DNA from: Ignavibacteriales bacterium
Lineage (GTDB): Bacteria > Bacteroidota > Ignavibacteria > Ignavibacteriales > Ignavibacteriaceae
DNA length: 64,000 nucleotides
Reading direction: 5' to 3'
NCBI GenBank assembly: GCA_016709155.1
Contig: JADJEI010000013.1
Location: 558,001-622,000, forward strand
Positions 26,629 to 38,000 of the stretch are shown here, in pieces (position 1 is the first letter of the stretch; every line of letters begins with the position of its first letter). Position numbers and translations under genes: made by a program. Below the pieces are notes generated by a model. The model saw only the letters and a list, made by a program, of their open reading frames with translations, ran no database searches and was not told the origin of the DNA.

Positions 26629-27926
26629 AATCTTTTTGTAAAATATTATTTATACTTCTAATTATTCCTTTCACCGAAATTCTTCTTCAGGAAGAACCTG
26701 AAATAAATATTAATCAAGCGAAATTAATAGAACTTCGTTCACAGATTCAATTACTCCAACAAGACCTCGAATCAAAATCCGCCAGCGAAAAGGAATCATA
26801 TTCAACAATTGAAAATTTCAACAAGCAAAATTTAATTTTGAACAAACTTATCGGGGAATTGCGGTCGGAAGAAAAAAACAAGCAGCAGCAAATAGAAATG
26901 AGCCTTTCAAATATTGCTTCTGTCGAAAATGAAATAAAAAAAATTAAAGAAAATTATGCAGCATACATCGTTGCAACTTATAAACGTGGAAGTGTATCTG
27001 AATTAGAAAGTATTGTTGATGCATCATCTTTGCAGCAGTCCCTGCGTCGTTATGTGTATCTACAAAGATTTTCTGACAGCAGAAAAAATGATTTGAAAAA
27101 ACTTGATGAGCACAAAACTGAATTAGTTAAGTTAAAATCCAATCTTGAAAATGAACAAAGAGAAAAGAATTTATTGGTGGAGCAAAAGTTGGGTGAGGAG
27201 CGTCAGCTTCTTTCAAAGCTAAACGATAAGAAAAAAGTTTTATCAAAGATAAAAAACAATAAAGTCTCGCTGCAAAAAGAAATTGAGGCGAAGAAGCAGG
27301 CAGAAATCCAGATTAAAAATATGATCGTGAGATTGATTGAAGAAAGTCAACGCAGAAAAAAGGAGGAGGATGAACGATTAGCCCGATTAAAACTCGAAAA
27401 AGAAAAATCAACCGTGGTCGAAAAGAAGGATGAGACTGTTATTGCCAATATTAAAAAAGAGAAAGGAAGCACAACAAAAACACTCCCCGAATTTGATATT
27501 GATTTAAACACGGAAAAATTTTCTTCCTTCGCTGCGATGAAAGGCAAACTAAGCTGGCCGATTTCAGGCGGAAAAATTTTTCGGAAGTTCGGTGAGAACA
27601 AAAATTCAAAACTGAATATTGTTACACTTAATTATGGAATAGATATTAAAGCATCGAAGGATCTAAACGTTAAAGCTGTTAGTGATGGAGTTGTTTCAAT
27701 CATTGATTACATTCCCGGATTTGGCAGCGTATTAATTATCTCGCACAAAGATGAATACAGAACTGTTTACAGCCACTTGTCGCAAATATTTGTCAAGGAG
27801 GGTGACAAAATAAAAAGCGGACAATTAATTGCAACTGTCGGTGAAAGTTTAGATGGGACAATATTACATTTCGAAATCTGGAACGGCAGACAAAACATAA
27901 ATCCTGAAGCCTGGCTTAAAAAATAA
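26622..27926 (+). CDS. envC: EnvC-like murein hydrolase activator (M23/LytM domain)
   Basis: 434 residues. N-terminal signal peptide (MVKSFCKILFILLIIPFTEI), long coiled coil from about residue 25 to 275 (repeated Lys/Glu/Gln heptads) and a C-terminal LytM/M23 domain from about 310. In the LytM part YGIDIKASKDLNVKA stands where active zinc peptidases have HxGxD: the first His is replaced by Tyr-Gly. YSHLSQI and LHFEIW (HxH-like) remain partial. Loss of the zinc His fits the EnvC/NlpD class, which activates amidases rather than cutting peptidoglycan itself. Encoded directly after the DUF4292-like lipoprotein. Confidence 0.8.
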   Translation: MVKSFCKILFILLIIPFTEILLQEEPEININQAKLIELRSQIQLLQQDLESKSASEKESYSTIENFNKQNLILNKLIGELRSEEKNKQQQIEMSLSNIASVENEIKKIKENYAAYIVATYKRGSVSELESIVDASSLQQSLRRYVYLQRFSDSRKNDLKKLDEHKTELVKLKSNLENEQREKNLLVEQKLGEERQLLSKLNDKKKVLSKIKNNKVSLQKEIEAKKQAEIQIKNMIVRLIEESQRRKKEEDERLARLKLEKEKSTVVEKKDETVIANIKKEKGSTTKTLPEFDIDLNTEKFSSFAAMKGKLSWPISGGKIFRKFGENKNSKLNIVTLNYGIDIKASKDLNVKAVSDGVVSIIDYIPGFGSVLIISHKDEYRTVYSHLSQIFVKEGDKIKSGQLIATVGESLDGTILHFEIWNGRQNINPEAWLKK

Positions 27927-27962
27927 ATTGCCTGAAAAATTTGAAACATATTTTTCAAATAA

Positions 27963-29204
27963 ATGAACCCAACAAAGTTTTATTTAAAACTTTACTTCAC
28001 TATCTCTTCTTCAAATTTCCAATTACATATTTCCATTAATCACGCTGCCTTATTTAGTTCGTGTGCTTGGGCCAGAAAAATACGGACTAATAAATTTTGC
28101 CGCAGCTTTCACCGGTTATTTTACGATCTTAACAGATTATGGATTTAACTTATCTGCTACACAGGAAATATCTATTAACAGAGATGACAAGCAAAAAGTA
28201 TCGGAAATATTTTCGAGTGTGATAAGCATTAAAATATTGTTCTTTCTGCTTTCCTCATTAATATTTTTAATAGTTGTTTTTTTTATTCCACTCTTCAACG
28301 AAAATATGATTTTATTTTTTGTAACATTCCTTGGTGTTTTAGGAACGACAATGTTTCCATCCTGGCTTTATCAGGGGGTTGAAAGGATGAAGTATATTTT
28401 AACTATAAATTTATCTGTAAGAATTATAATAACCATTTTAATTTTTATTGTGATAAAATCTGAAAGCGATTATTTAAAATTGGCAGCGTTAAATACTATT
28501 GCTCAGTTTTCGATTGGTGTTGTTGGAATTCGATTAGCATTTAAAAAATTAAAGATTAAATATTTTTTCCCAATTCCCGAACTAATAAAAGCACAGCTAA
28601 AAAATGGATTGAGCCTATTCCTTTCTACAGTTTCGATAAATCTTTATACGACATCGAACATATTTATACTTGGTTTGTTCGCCCCGTTGAACGTGGTGGG
28701 TTATTTTTCTGCTGCAGATAAAATCAGAATGGCTTGTCAATCAATTCTTTCGCCGATGTCTCAAAGTGTTTTTCCATTTGTGAATAAATTGTTAAGTGAA
28801 TCTTATGAACGGTTTATTAATTTTAATAAAAAATTGCTGAAAATTGCTTTCACAATAGGTGCATTTATTTCAATACTTTTATTTCATTTTGCCGAGCCGA
28901 TTGTGAAAATTTTACTTGGACATGAATATCAATCTTCAATTTTAGTTTTAAAGATAATTGCATGGCTGCCATTGGTCATATTCTTAAGTAATGTCCTTGG
29001 TATACAAACAATGCTGCCTTTAAATAAGCAAAAAGCTTTGCGTTGATATTATTTTTTGCTGCAGTAATAAATCTAATTTTATCCTTTATTCTTGTCCCAA
29101 AATATTTTGAAATCGGGACTTCTATTTCTGTGCTATTTACAGAGATATTTGTTACTGTTCTATTTTTTGTTCTTATAAAGAAAAATAAAATTTTGGTTGT
29201 ATGA
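27963..29204 (+). CDS. wzx: Wzx-type polysaccharide flippase, two frameshifts
   Basis: About 413 residues once two one-base gaps are repaired. The first is in the A-run 27986-27989: it turns MNPTKFYLKL into MNPTKFYLKNFTSLSLLQI and leads to FPLITLPYLVRVLGPEKYG. The second is in the T-run 29037-29039, restoring NKQKAFALILFFAAVIN and a C-terminus ending at 29204. The protein has about 12 hydrophobic segments and the MATE/MOP-superfamily start of O-antigen flippases (RVLGPEKYGLINFAAAF). It moves undecaprenyl-linked repeat units across the inner membrane. Its TGA overlaps the glf ATG. First gene of the polysaccharide cluster. Confidence 0.82.
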
Positions 29205-30292
29205 AATACGATTACTTAATTGTTGGTGCCGGTTTTGCTGGTTCAGTTATGGCTGAGAGATTAGCCTCGCAGTTAAATAAAAAAGTCTTAGTTGTTGAAA
29301 AAAGAAATCATATTGCCGGTAATGCTTACGATGAATTTGATGAATACGGTATTTTAGTTCATCGTTATGGGCCACATATATTTCATACAAACAGCAAGGA
29401 AGTTTTTGATTATTTATCTCAATTCACCGAATGGATTCCATACGAGCATAAAGTATTAGCTAAGATTGGAAATGAACTTTATCCAATTCCAATTAACCGA
29501 ATTACATTAAATAAACTTTACAATTTAAATCTTAAAACTGAAGAGGAAGTAAAAATCTATTTTGAAAGCGTAAGAGAAAAAAGATTTCCAATTCTAAACT
29601 CAGAGGATATAATTGTTAATCAAGTTGGAAAAGATTTATTCGAAAAGTTTTTTAAACATTACACAAAGAAACAATGGAATCTTGAACCTAAAGAACTTTC
29701 TCCTTCAGTGTGCGGCAGAATTCCGGTACGAACAAATGATGATTGCAGATACTTTACAGATAAGTACCAGTTTATGCCAAAAGACGGTTACACAAAAATG
29801 TTTGAAAAAATATTGAATCATAAAAACATAGAAGTAATTTTAAACACAGATTATAAAAGTATTTTAGAATCAGTCAAGTTTGATAAAATGATTTACACTG
29901 GACCAATTGATTATTTCTTTGATTATAAATTTGGAAAACTTCCTTACAGATCGATAAGATTTGAGTTTAGGAACTATGAAAGTGAGAAGTTACAAGAAGC
30001 TGCTGTTTATAATTATGTTGAACCGAATACTGATTACACAAGAGTAACAGAATACAAATATCTAACTGCTCAAAAATCTGAAAGTACAACAATCAGTTAT
30101 GAATTTTCTGAAAAGGATGGAGAGCCATTTTATCCAGTTCCTACAGAAGAAAATAAGCGAAAGTATCATTTATATAAAGCCGAAACAGAAAAATTATCTA
30201 ATGTGCATTTTTGTGGTCGGCTCGCAGAATACCAATATTATAATATGGATCAGGTGGTAGCACTATGTTCAAATTTAGAGAGCAAATTATAA
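29201..30292 (+). CDS. glf: UDP-galactopyranose mutase
   Basis: 363 residues, intact and of normal length. It starts with a Rossmann FAD-binding motif, YLIVGAGFAGSVMAERLA. Further family strings are NAYDEFDEYGILVHRYGPHI (His near FAD), KHYTKKQWNLEPKELSPSV, GRIPVRTNDDCRYFTDKYQ and, near the C-terminus, HFCGRLAEYQYYNMDQVV. The enzyme interconverts UDP-galactopyranose and UDP-galactofuranose, so the polysaccharide made by this cluster probably contains galactofuranose. Next genes are glycosyltransferases, one of which may be a galactofuranosyltransferase. Confidence 0.95.
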   Translation: MKYDYLIVGAGFAGSVMAERLASQLNKKVLVVEKRNHIAGNAYDEFDEYGILVHRYGPHIFHTNSKEVFDYLSQFTEWIPYEHKVLAKIGNELYPIPINRITLNKLYNLNLKTEEEVKIYFESVREKRFPILNSEDIIVNQVGKDLFEKFFKHYTKKQWNLEPKELSPSVCGRIPVRTNDDCRYFTDKYQFMPKDGYTKMFEKILNHKNIEVILNTDYKSILESVKFDKMIYTGPIDYFFDYKFGKLPYRSIRFEFRNYESEKLQEAAVYNYVEPNTDYTRVTEYKYLTAQKSESTTISYEFSEKDGEPFYPVPTEENKRKYHLYKAETEKLSNVHFCGRLAEYQYYNMDQVVALCSNLESKL

Positions 30293-30311
30293 TGTGGCGG
30301 AGAAATAGGTT

Positions 30312-31220
30312 TTGAAGATAACAGCAGTAGTTGTTACATATAATCGGCTTGAGTTATTAAAACAGTGTATAGAATCAATTAGGAATCAAACACAAAAGCT
30401 TGATAAAATCATCGTTGTTAATAATGATAGTATTGATGGCACATTCGAGTGGCTAAATAGTCAGGAAGATATCACACATATTAATCAGAAAAATCTTGGA
30501 GGTGCGGGTGGATTTTATACAGGAATAAAAACTGCATATAATAATGGATTTGACTGGATATGGTGTATGGATGATGATGGTTTACCAGAAATCAACGCTT
30601 TAGAAAATCTTTTAGGTTCTCATCATATTGCACAAGTTAAAGGGACCAATTGTAGTCGATAAACTGAATCACCAAAGTTTGGCATTTCGAATCCCAATTG
30701 GAATTAATCCTAACACAAAAGAACAAATGTTTACTTGGTCACTTAAAGAAGTAGTAGAGAATTTTAAAGATGGTGTAATTTATAACTGGATTTCTATTTT
30801 CAATGGGGTTCTAATAAGTAAAAAAGTAATTGAAATGATAGGCTTTCCAAGGAAAGAGATGTGGATTTATGGAGATGAATTTGAGTATTTAAGAAGAATA
30901 AAAAATTGTAATCTGGAATACATCACAATTGTTGGTGCAATTCATTATCATCCGCGGTTTAAACTTGATACTAATATTGGATTTTTAATAAAGAAATAGT
31001 AACTAATTACATTCCAGATAAAAAGATATATTTTTTATTCAGGAATTTGGGTTATTTATCAATAGAGGATTATAGGTTTTTTAATATAAAATTTATAATA
31101 GCACAATTTTTCTCACAACTGACTTTACATAACTTTTCTCCGAAAAATGCTTTATTTTTCTTAAAAGCTTATATTGATGGTATATTTAATAGGGTATCAA
31201 AATCCTACACTAATTATTAA
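30312..31220 (+). CDS. Family 2 glycosyltransferase, two frameshifts
   Basis: TTG start with AGG 6 bases upstream. The first frame reads ITAVVVTYNRLELLKQCIES with DxD-like MDDDGLPE. Near 30640 one extra base (AAAGGG run) moves the frame to KGPIVVDKLNHQSLAFRIP. Near 30993 one missing A moves it again to IVTNYIPDKKIYFLFRNLGY, ending at 31220. About 300 residues in total. Segments such as GGAGGFYTGIKTAYNNGFDW and EMWIYGDEFEYLRRI match GlfT-like/rhamnosyl-type GT2 enzymes. Directly after glf, it is a fair candidate for the galactofuranosyltransferase. Confidence 0.8.
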
Positions 31221-31313
31221 CAAGCTATTTGAAATTTTATATTACCTCATCAAATAACGATAAATATTTCGCTATCCTCATGATTTTCTGATTAAATTAA
31301 AAGTTAATGATTT

Positions 31314-32422
31314 ATGAAAATTTTATTTTTAGGAAGATATGAACAATCGGAAATCCTTAATGGACCAGAAAAAGTAGCAAAAAGAATTTTTACCGGACTT
31401 CAGGATAAAACTGAATCTGTATTTATTGAATATTTTTTTGATGGGTCGAAATATTCTATTTGGAAAAATTGTTCGGACTGGAAAACTTGGAATTCTCAGA
31501 GGGAAATAAAATTTTAAAAATGGGTTTGGTGAGAATTATATTATTCTTGGTAAAATTTAGACCTCAGTTGATTCATATTCTAACTTTTGAAAGATTTTCT
31601 ATTGTTTGTTTTTTAGTGAACTGGATAATTAGAGCAAAAATTCTTTACACAGTTCATTCTGTGTTCTTATACGAAAATATAAGGTCACTTGTTAAAATTC
31701 ATAAAGGATTAAAGTTAAAGAATCGCATCGCTGAATATATCCTATTCAAATTATCATATAAACTCATCTTTGTTTCCGAATATTGTTTTGAACTAGCAAA
31801 AGAATATTACAAAATTAATGAAAATAAGATAGAAATTATTAATAATGGTATTGACGAAGTTTTTTTTGACCCTGATCGAATTATGAATATTACCAAACCA
31901 TTAAAAATAGTTTTTTTTAATGGAGTAAGATCAGGAATTGAAAGGAAAATAGACTTAATCATTGAAGTATTAAATAGATTTAAGAAATCTGAGATAGCAT
32001 TATACATTATTGACGAAAATGACTTTTCTGTCGAATATGATACTAATTTTAGTATTAGTGTAATAAAACCAATGACAAATGTTGAGTTATCTGTTTTTTT
32101 TAAGGATAAGCACATATTACTAAAATCCCCAATTTATGATAGTTTTTCAATAATATGTCTTGAAGCTATGGCTTCAGGCCTAATTGTATTATTTCGAGTT
32201 GGTTGGTATGAAATTTTAATTAAGAATGAACAGAATGGAATTATTTACGATTATATAAATCCAAAAGCCTTAGAACAAAATTTTAAAAAAATTCTAAATA
32301 ATGAACTCGATGTAGAAACAATTTCTAAAAATGCAAAGAAAATTTTTCTTAAATATTCATGGAAAGAAATAGCAAACAAATATTTTTTGTTGTATAGAGA
32401 AATTTTATTCGATAAAAATTAA
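31314..32422 (+). CDS. GT-B (family 4-like) glycosyltransferase, one frameshift
   Basis: About 369 residues after repairing one missing A near 31470 (A5 should be A6), which joins FFDGSKYSIWK to KLFGLENLEFSEG. The N-terminal Rossmann half contains ILYTVHSVFLYENIRS and IFVSEYCFELAKEYY. The C-terminal half has IEIINNGIDEVFFDPDRI and, at the donor site, SFSIICLEAMASGLIVLF, the E-x7-E region of GT4 enzymes, although a Lys/Arg usually expected earlier is less clear. It probably adds a sugar to the lipid-linked repeat unit. Confidence 0.78.
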
Positions 32423-32435
32423 GTTAAATTTTATC

Positions 32436-33325
32436 ATGTCTAAAAATCCAGATGTATCTATAGTTATAATAAATTATAATTCTCAAGAATATTTAAAGAG
32501 ATGTATTAACTCTATAAATATTCAGACAATAAACATCTTATTTGAAATTATAGTTTTAGATAATAATTCTTCTGATAATCTAGATTATTTAATTGAGGAA
32601 AATTTTCCCATAATTAAGTTAATTAAAAATCAATCAAATGTGGGTTTTGGAGCAGCAAATAATATTGGAATAAACTTAACCGATTCTAAATATATTTTTC
32701 TTCTTAACCCTGATACTGTTTTACTTAACGATGGGTTAAATACATTCTATAATTTTATGGAAAAGCAAGGAAATGAGTCTGTTTGGTGTGTTGGTGCACA
32801 GCTTTATGATGAATACAAACCCCATCAAAATCATATGGTCATTTCCCAAATCTATTTGATATCATTTCCGAACAATTTGGTATTAAAGGACTGTTGTTAA
32901 AAAATACCGAAACTGGGACAATCGATAAAACATAAGATTATAAATCAAAATAGAGAAGTTCCATATGTAATGGGTTGTAACATGTTCATTCGTAGAACCG
33001 TTTTGGAAGAGATTGGCTTGTTTGATGAAAGATTTTTTCTCAATTATGAAGAAACTGAATTAGCCTGGCGTGCATCAAAAGCTGACTATAAGTGCATGAT
33101 TTTACCTGAAGCAAAAATTATTCATTACTCTGGAAAGTCATTTACTGATTTAAAGTTATTTAAGCCATTTATGGTATGGACAACTAATGTTTTCAAATTA
33201 ACTCAAAGTAGAATAAAATTTTTCTGGTAAAACTATTTCACTTATTAGGAACATTTTTGAGGGTAGTCATCAAATTGGATAAATTTTATTGGTTTCACTT
33301 GAAAAAGATTTGGTCAATAAAATAA
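32436..33325 (+). CDS. WbbL-like family 2 glycosyltransferase, three frameshifts
   Basis: Starts DVSIVIINYNSQEYLKRCIN, with the nucleotide-sugar DxD region LLNPDTVLLNDG. Frame breaks near 32838 (missing T; restores QNSYGHFPNLFDIISEQF), near 32900 (A-run; restores LKKIPKLGQSIKHK) and near 33230 (missing T; restores WLKLFHLLGTFLRVVI). The middle part MGCNMFIRRTVLEEIGLFDE with NYEETELAWRASKADYK is the acceptor-domain signature of rhamnosyltransferases such as WbbL. The stop overlaps the next start (TAATG). Confidence 0.78.
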
Positions 33326-34290
33326 TGATTTCAGTTATAACTACTAACTATAATTATTCAGAATATATTTCTGATGCTATTAACAGTATACTAAATCAGA
33401 CCTTTAAGAATTTTGAGTACATAATTATAGACGACGGCTCAACAGATAACTCTGATTCTGTTATCCGAAAGTTTGATGATAGTCGAATAAGATTTTTTAA
33501 GATTAATCACGTTGGAAGATCTGCAGCTTTAAATTTTGCTATTAAGCAATCTAGTTACGAAATTATTGCTTTAATGGATGCTGATGATATATCGCATCCA
33601 CAAAGAATTGAAAAAGAGATTGAAAAACTAAAGAACAAAAATCAAATAGTGTTTTGTGATGCTGCTTACTTTACAAACAATAAAATAGTTTATGTGAATA
33701 CTAGTCCTAAAAACTTAACTGAACTTAAAGTCAAAATATTACTTCACGGTCATTTAAATAATTCTTCTGCTTTTTTTTACAAAAAATTTATTATAGAAAA
33801 TTTAGGTTATAATGAAAAACTAGTTGCCTATGAAGATTACGATCTTTGGATGAGGCTTTTTTTAAAATGTGAGTTTATTGCTATAAATAGTCCTTTACAT
33901 TTTGTAAGACTTCATAATCAATCTCTGACTACTTCAAATCAAAGCCAAAAAAAATTAGTTCTATATTCTATTCAAGAGAACTATTTTGATCAAATTAATT
34001 CTTTGTTAGAAATCAGTGAAAAAGATAAGATAAAATTAAAAGCGTGGCGTGAATTCTTTTATGGAGATAAAGATAAATCAAGGAAATACTGGAGATCACT
34101 AAATTTTCTAGATATTGACCATAAAATTGTCATTGCTTATATACTTAGTTATTTATCTGGAAATTTGATTTCAATTTTTAAAAATAACAGACTAAGATTA
34201 AAACTAGAATTTTTATTTAGGAAAAGATTCGATTTAAAAAATATACAGCATGAATTTGAGAGTGTTTATAAAAATCTTAATCATAATTGA
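33325..34290 (+). CDS. Family 2 glycosyltransferase
   Basis: 322 residues, intact. I take ATG 33325, which overlaps the repaired stop of the upstream gene, instead of an in-frame TTG 36 bases before it. GT-A fold motifs: MISVITTNYNYSEYISDAIN, EYIIIDDGSTDNSD and MDADDISHPQRI (DxD), then YEDYDLWMRLFLKCEF with the conserved ED-Y-W region. The C-terminal 80 residues are basic. It transfers a sugar during repeat-unit assembly. Acceptor and donor cannot be deduced. Confidence 0.85.
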   Translation: MISVITTNYNYSEYISDAINSILNQTFKNFEYIIIDDGSTDNSDSVIRKFDDSRIRFFKINHVGRSAALNFAIKQSSYEIIALMDADDISHPQRIEKEIEKLKNKNQIVFCDAAYFTNNKIVYVNTSPKNLTELKVKILLHGHLNNSSAFFYKKFIIENLGYNEKLVAYEDYDLWMRLFLKCEFIAINSPLHFVRLHNQSLTTSNQSQKKLVLYSIQENYFDQINSLLEISEKDKIKLKAWREFFYGDKDKSRKYWRSLNFLDIDHKIVIAYILSYLSGNLISIFKNNRLRLKLEFLFRKRFDLKNIQHEFESVYKNLNHN

Positions 34291-34296
34291 AAACTA

Positions 34297-35014
34297 GTGA
34301 AAAACATAATAGAAAAATTAATCTCTTCCGACTATGAAGTAATTAAACTAGTCAAAATTCTATTAAAAATAGAGAAAAACTTTACTTACCTACCTAAATC
34401 AGCATTGTTTTAATGTCTATTTAAATGATAAACTTTATAAAAATCTATTGGATGAAAAATATATTGTTTATGCCGATGGTATCGGTATGAACTTGGTAAA
34501 TAGATTTATATTTAATAAAAAGGCTAAACAATTTAATGCTTCTGATTTGAATGATGAATTAATATCCTTTTTTATAAAGAATGAAATACGATTTTATTTA
34601 CTTGGGGGTAATTTTAATCAAAGGAATTGGTAACTAAGTTTAATTGTTCTGAAAGTTTTGTCGGTTATAATAACGGTTTTTCTTGATACTGAATTTGAAA
34701 ATGTCATTGAAAAAATTAGAACAGCTAAACCCGATGTTATAATTATTGGTATGGGAGTTCCGAAACAAGAAATTGTTGCAGAGAAGTTGTCAAGATCAAT
34801 TAACGCTTCGTTATTTCTATGTGTTGGTAATTTTTTTGAATTTTATTTCGGAACTGCTAAAAGAATTCCAGTTCGTTTTCGCAATAAAGGAATTGAGTGG
34901 ATATACAGGCTTTTTCATGAACCCAAACGCCTTTGGAAAAGATACCTGATTGGAATTCCCCTATTTATTTTAAGAGTAATTAGATTTAAATTGACATTAA
35001 ATAAATTCGGATAA
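34297..35014 (+). CDS. WecG/TagA/CpsF-family glycosyltransferase, three frameshifts
   Basis: GTG start at 34297. Repairs near 34380 (A-run), 34628 (missing A) and 34683 (T-run) join LTYLNQHCFNVYLND, YIVYADGIGMNLVNRF, YLLGGNF, SESFVGYNNGF and DVIIIGMGVPKQEIVAEKL into one GT26 enzyme of about 238 residues. Family hallmarks are ADGxG with the catalytic Asp and GMGxPxQE. The C-terminal basic tail (RLFHEPKRLWKRYLIG) is the membrane-association appendage of TagA-like enzymes. These enzymes add N-acetylmannosaminuronate, ManNAc or glucose to a lipid-linked sugar. Last gene of the polysaccharide run. Confidence 0.78.
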
Positions 35015-35019
35015 TTGTA

Positions 35020-38000
35020 ATGAAAACCTTTTTATATTTTTATACAGCTTGTATTGTTTTTCTATCCTTTAATATCTTTGCTCAGAATAAGTTAAATGTT
35101 TTAGCGAACGGTTTTGAAATAAATTTGAACTTTGTTGAACCGGCTCATAAGGATAAACAATCAGGCTTCGTTGCTTTAAGATATTACTATGACTTTACAG
35201 ACGCTTCTCAGACGAGAAAGTTTAAACTTCCTTCCCAAACATTTTAATTGTTATTCCACCTGACTCAAAACCGAAATAAAAATTACAGATCAGCAATATG
35301 AAATATTTAAATCAGTTATTCCTTCGCTTCAGCCAAAAGTAAAAATCACTAAATGATTCAACACTTGGTTATGAAGAGGTCAGCTTTTCAAATGCTGTCA
35401 TCGAACCTCCGAAAATTTCTCAACTCGAAATTATCGGTTACGGCTGGTACCGTGATTATTACTGTGTGCAGATTAAAATTTATTCGCACTCATTCGATAT
35501 TTCCTCTAATCAAATTAGTAGAATTAAAAGTCTGAGGTTGAGTGTTTTACTTGGAAGTGATTACCCGATTTCTTTAGATAAAAATATTAATTCTCCTCAG
35601 GATATAAACCGTGATATTTTTAAGAGAGCTTTTCTAAATTATGAAATCGCTGATAAATTTAAATCGGCTCATAAATTTTCACCAAATGATGCTACAGGTG
35701 ATTGGATAAATTATTCGGCAGAATATCTAAAAATTGGAACTGCTTGATGGACTATTCAGAATTAGTAAATCAGATTTAAGAATCCAATGGTATTAGCACA
35801 TCTTCTATAATCCAAAGTCTTTCAGATTAATTGAATCAGGTAACGAAATTCCTATTACCGTTTTTGGTGAAGACGATAATGTGTTTGATGATGAAGATTA
35901 TATCCAATTTTATGGTACAATGAATTATTCAGATTCTTCTTATCGAATTATTAATTCGCCCGCTGCTGATTATCATGAATATCTGAATAGATATACAGAC
36001 ACTACATTTTACTTCTTGACATGGGGATTTGAAGATGGACTTAGAATACCAATTCAAAATTCCTTTACTGCCGGATTAACAGATACTCTTGATTACTACA
36101 ATTATTTTGAACACACAGAAAGCAACAAAGTATTATTCTCTGCAGATGTGGATGAATTTAGAAACCAAACTCTGGCTGGCTGAAAAATAAAGCCTGGTAT
36201 TATCATCAAACTGAATGGCTTTACAGCAATACTTCGAGTAATTATAATTTCGATGTAGTTGATGCCGTCCCAAATAAAAATGCTAAATTTTATTATAAAG
36301 CTGTTAGCGGCGGTTCTGAAATTGTGGAAGACGCTCAACAAGTAATATTGAAAGTAAATAGTGTACTTTTAGATTCGCAGTCGGTTGATAGAAATCAACA
36401 GGTTATTTTAAGCGGCTCATTAAACACAAACTCCTTTCAGACCAATCCCAATGTATTAAATGTAAAAAATTATTTGAATGGTACCACTGTAAATTTTCTC
36501 GCCGTTGATTGGTACGACGTTGAATACCCGCACTTTAAAACTAAATGATGATCAGTTATTATTTGCATTATCAGACGATGTAATTACAGGTTTAAAGTTG
36601 AAAATTCAGAATGCTTTGTCCAGTAATTTCGAGATTTATAAAGTAAAACCATTTCTTAAAAAGATGGAAAACTATCAGCTCATTTCTAATCAAATACTAT
36701 TTACAGATACGGTTCACAGTGGCGATAAATACATTATTGTTTCAACATCTAAAACGAGCAAACCGGTTTTCTATTATAAAAAGCAATTTGTTAACTTAAG
36801 GTCTGTCAATACCCAAGCAGACTATATTGCCATTACCAATCAAAAGTTTCTGCAGAGCGCCCCAAATTATGTAAATGAAATTTCTGTTTTGTATGACCTT
36901 TCAACGAATTTATTTTTTGTTCTGGATATATTTGATGAGTTTGGATTCGGATACCCTACCCCTGAATCAATTAGATCATTTCTGATAGATACTTATGAAA
37001 GACGAATAGAACCTAAACCAGCCTATTTAACTTTAATCGGCGATGCTGACTATGATTATAAACTATATCGGTTTAAATCTGATGGAGTTGTTGGTGGGGG
37101 AAATTATGTCCCTTCATTTGGCAGCCCTGTAAGCGATAACTGGTTTGTAATTTGGGATGATCAAATTTTTCCTCTGCCGCAATTGAAAGTTGGCAGAATA
37201 CCGGTTAACACCAATGAAGAACTTGATTACTATTTGACTAAAGTTCAAAATAATTTCAATTCAAAGTTTGACGAGTGGAACAAGCATTATTTATTCTTTT
37301 CCGGCGGAAGGTCCGATTTTCGGATGAGATTGCTCAACTAAAAATACGAATGATCAAGTCATTAATAATTATGTTCAACCGCCTCCGCTTTCCGGATCGT
37401 TCACTCATTTTTACAAAACAACAAATCCACAGAGTGATTTCGGACCATATACTCCTGAACAATTTGCAAATGCAATTGATCAGGGAGGTGTTTTTATTTC
37501 GTACTTAGGGCACAGCGGTACTGCAACATGGGATAACAGCATAAATGAAACAATTCAATTGAAAAATAATGTTGATAGAACTCCGCTGATCACAGATTTT
37601 GGATGCTCAACCAATAAGTTTGCCGAGCCGGATATTATAGCTTTTGGGGAAAGGTTTTGTCTTCTTACAAATGATGGACAGGCAATCGGTTATGTTGGGA
37701 ATTCATCACTTGGTTTTACTTCTACTTCTTATCAGTTCCAATATTTTTTTATGAAAATATTTTGTCTTCGGTGAACAATGAGGTTGGAGATGCCCATCTG
37801 TCTTCCAAATTAAAAATGTTTGAGGAAATTGGAACTTCAACAGTTTATAAAATTTTTGCATCAACAAATTGTCTTATTGGTGATCCGACCATTAAAATAA
37901 AAATTCCGGCTCAGCCAAATTTAAAAATTTCCAATTCAGATGTGTTGTTGACAAACCAATTTGTTAATGACTATAGTGATTCCACATTAATCAATATTAT

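Noticed and set aside
27933..27957. Inverted repeat TGAAAAAT / ATTTTTCA after the EnvC-like gene, possible terminator
   Set aside because: The stem is entirely A/T apart from one pair and there is no U-tract, so it is too weak in AT-rich DNA.
33289..33324. Longer start (TTG 33289) for the second GT2 enzyme
   Set aside because: The upstream glycosyltransferase, once repaired, reads through this stretch to a TAATG overlap at 33325, and the GT2 fold begins at that ATG.
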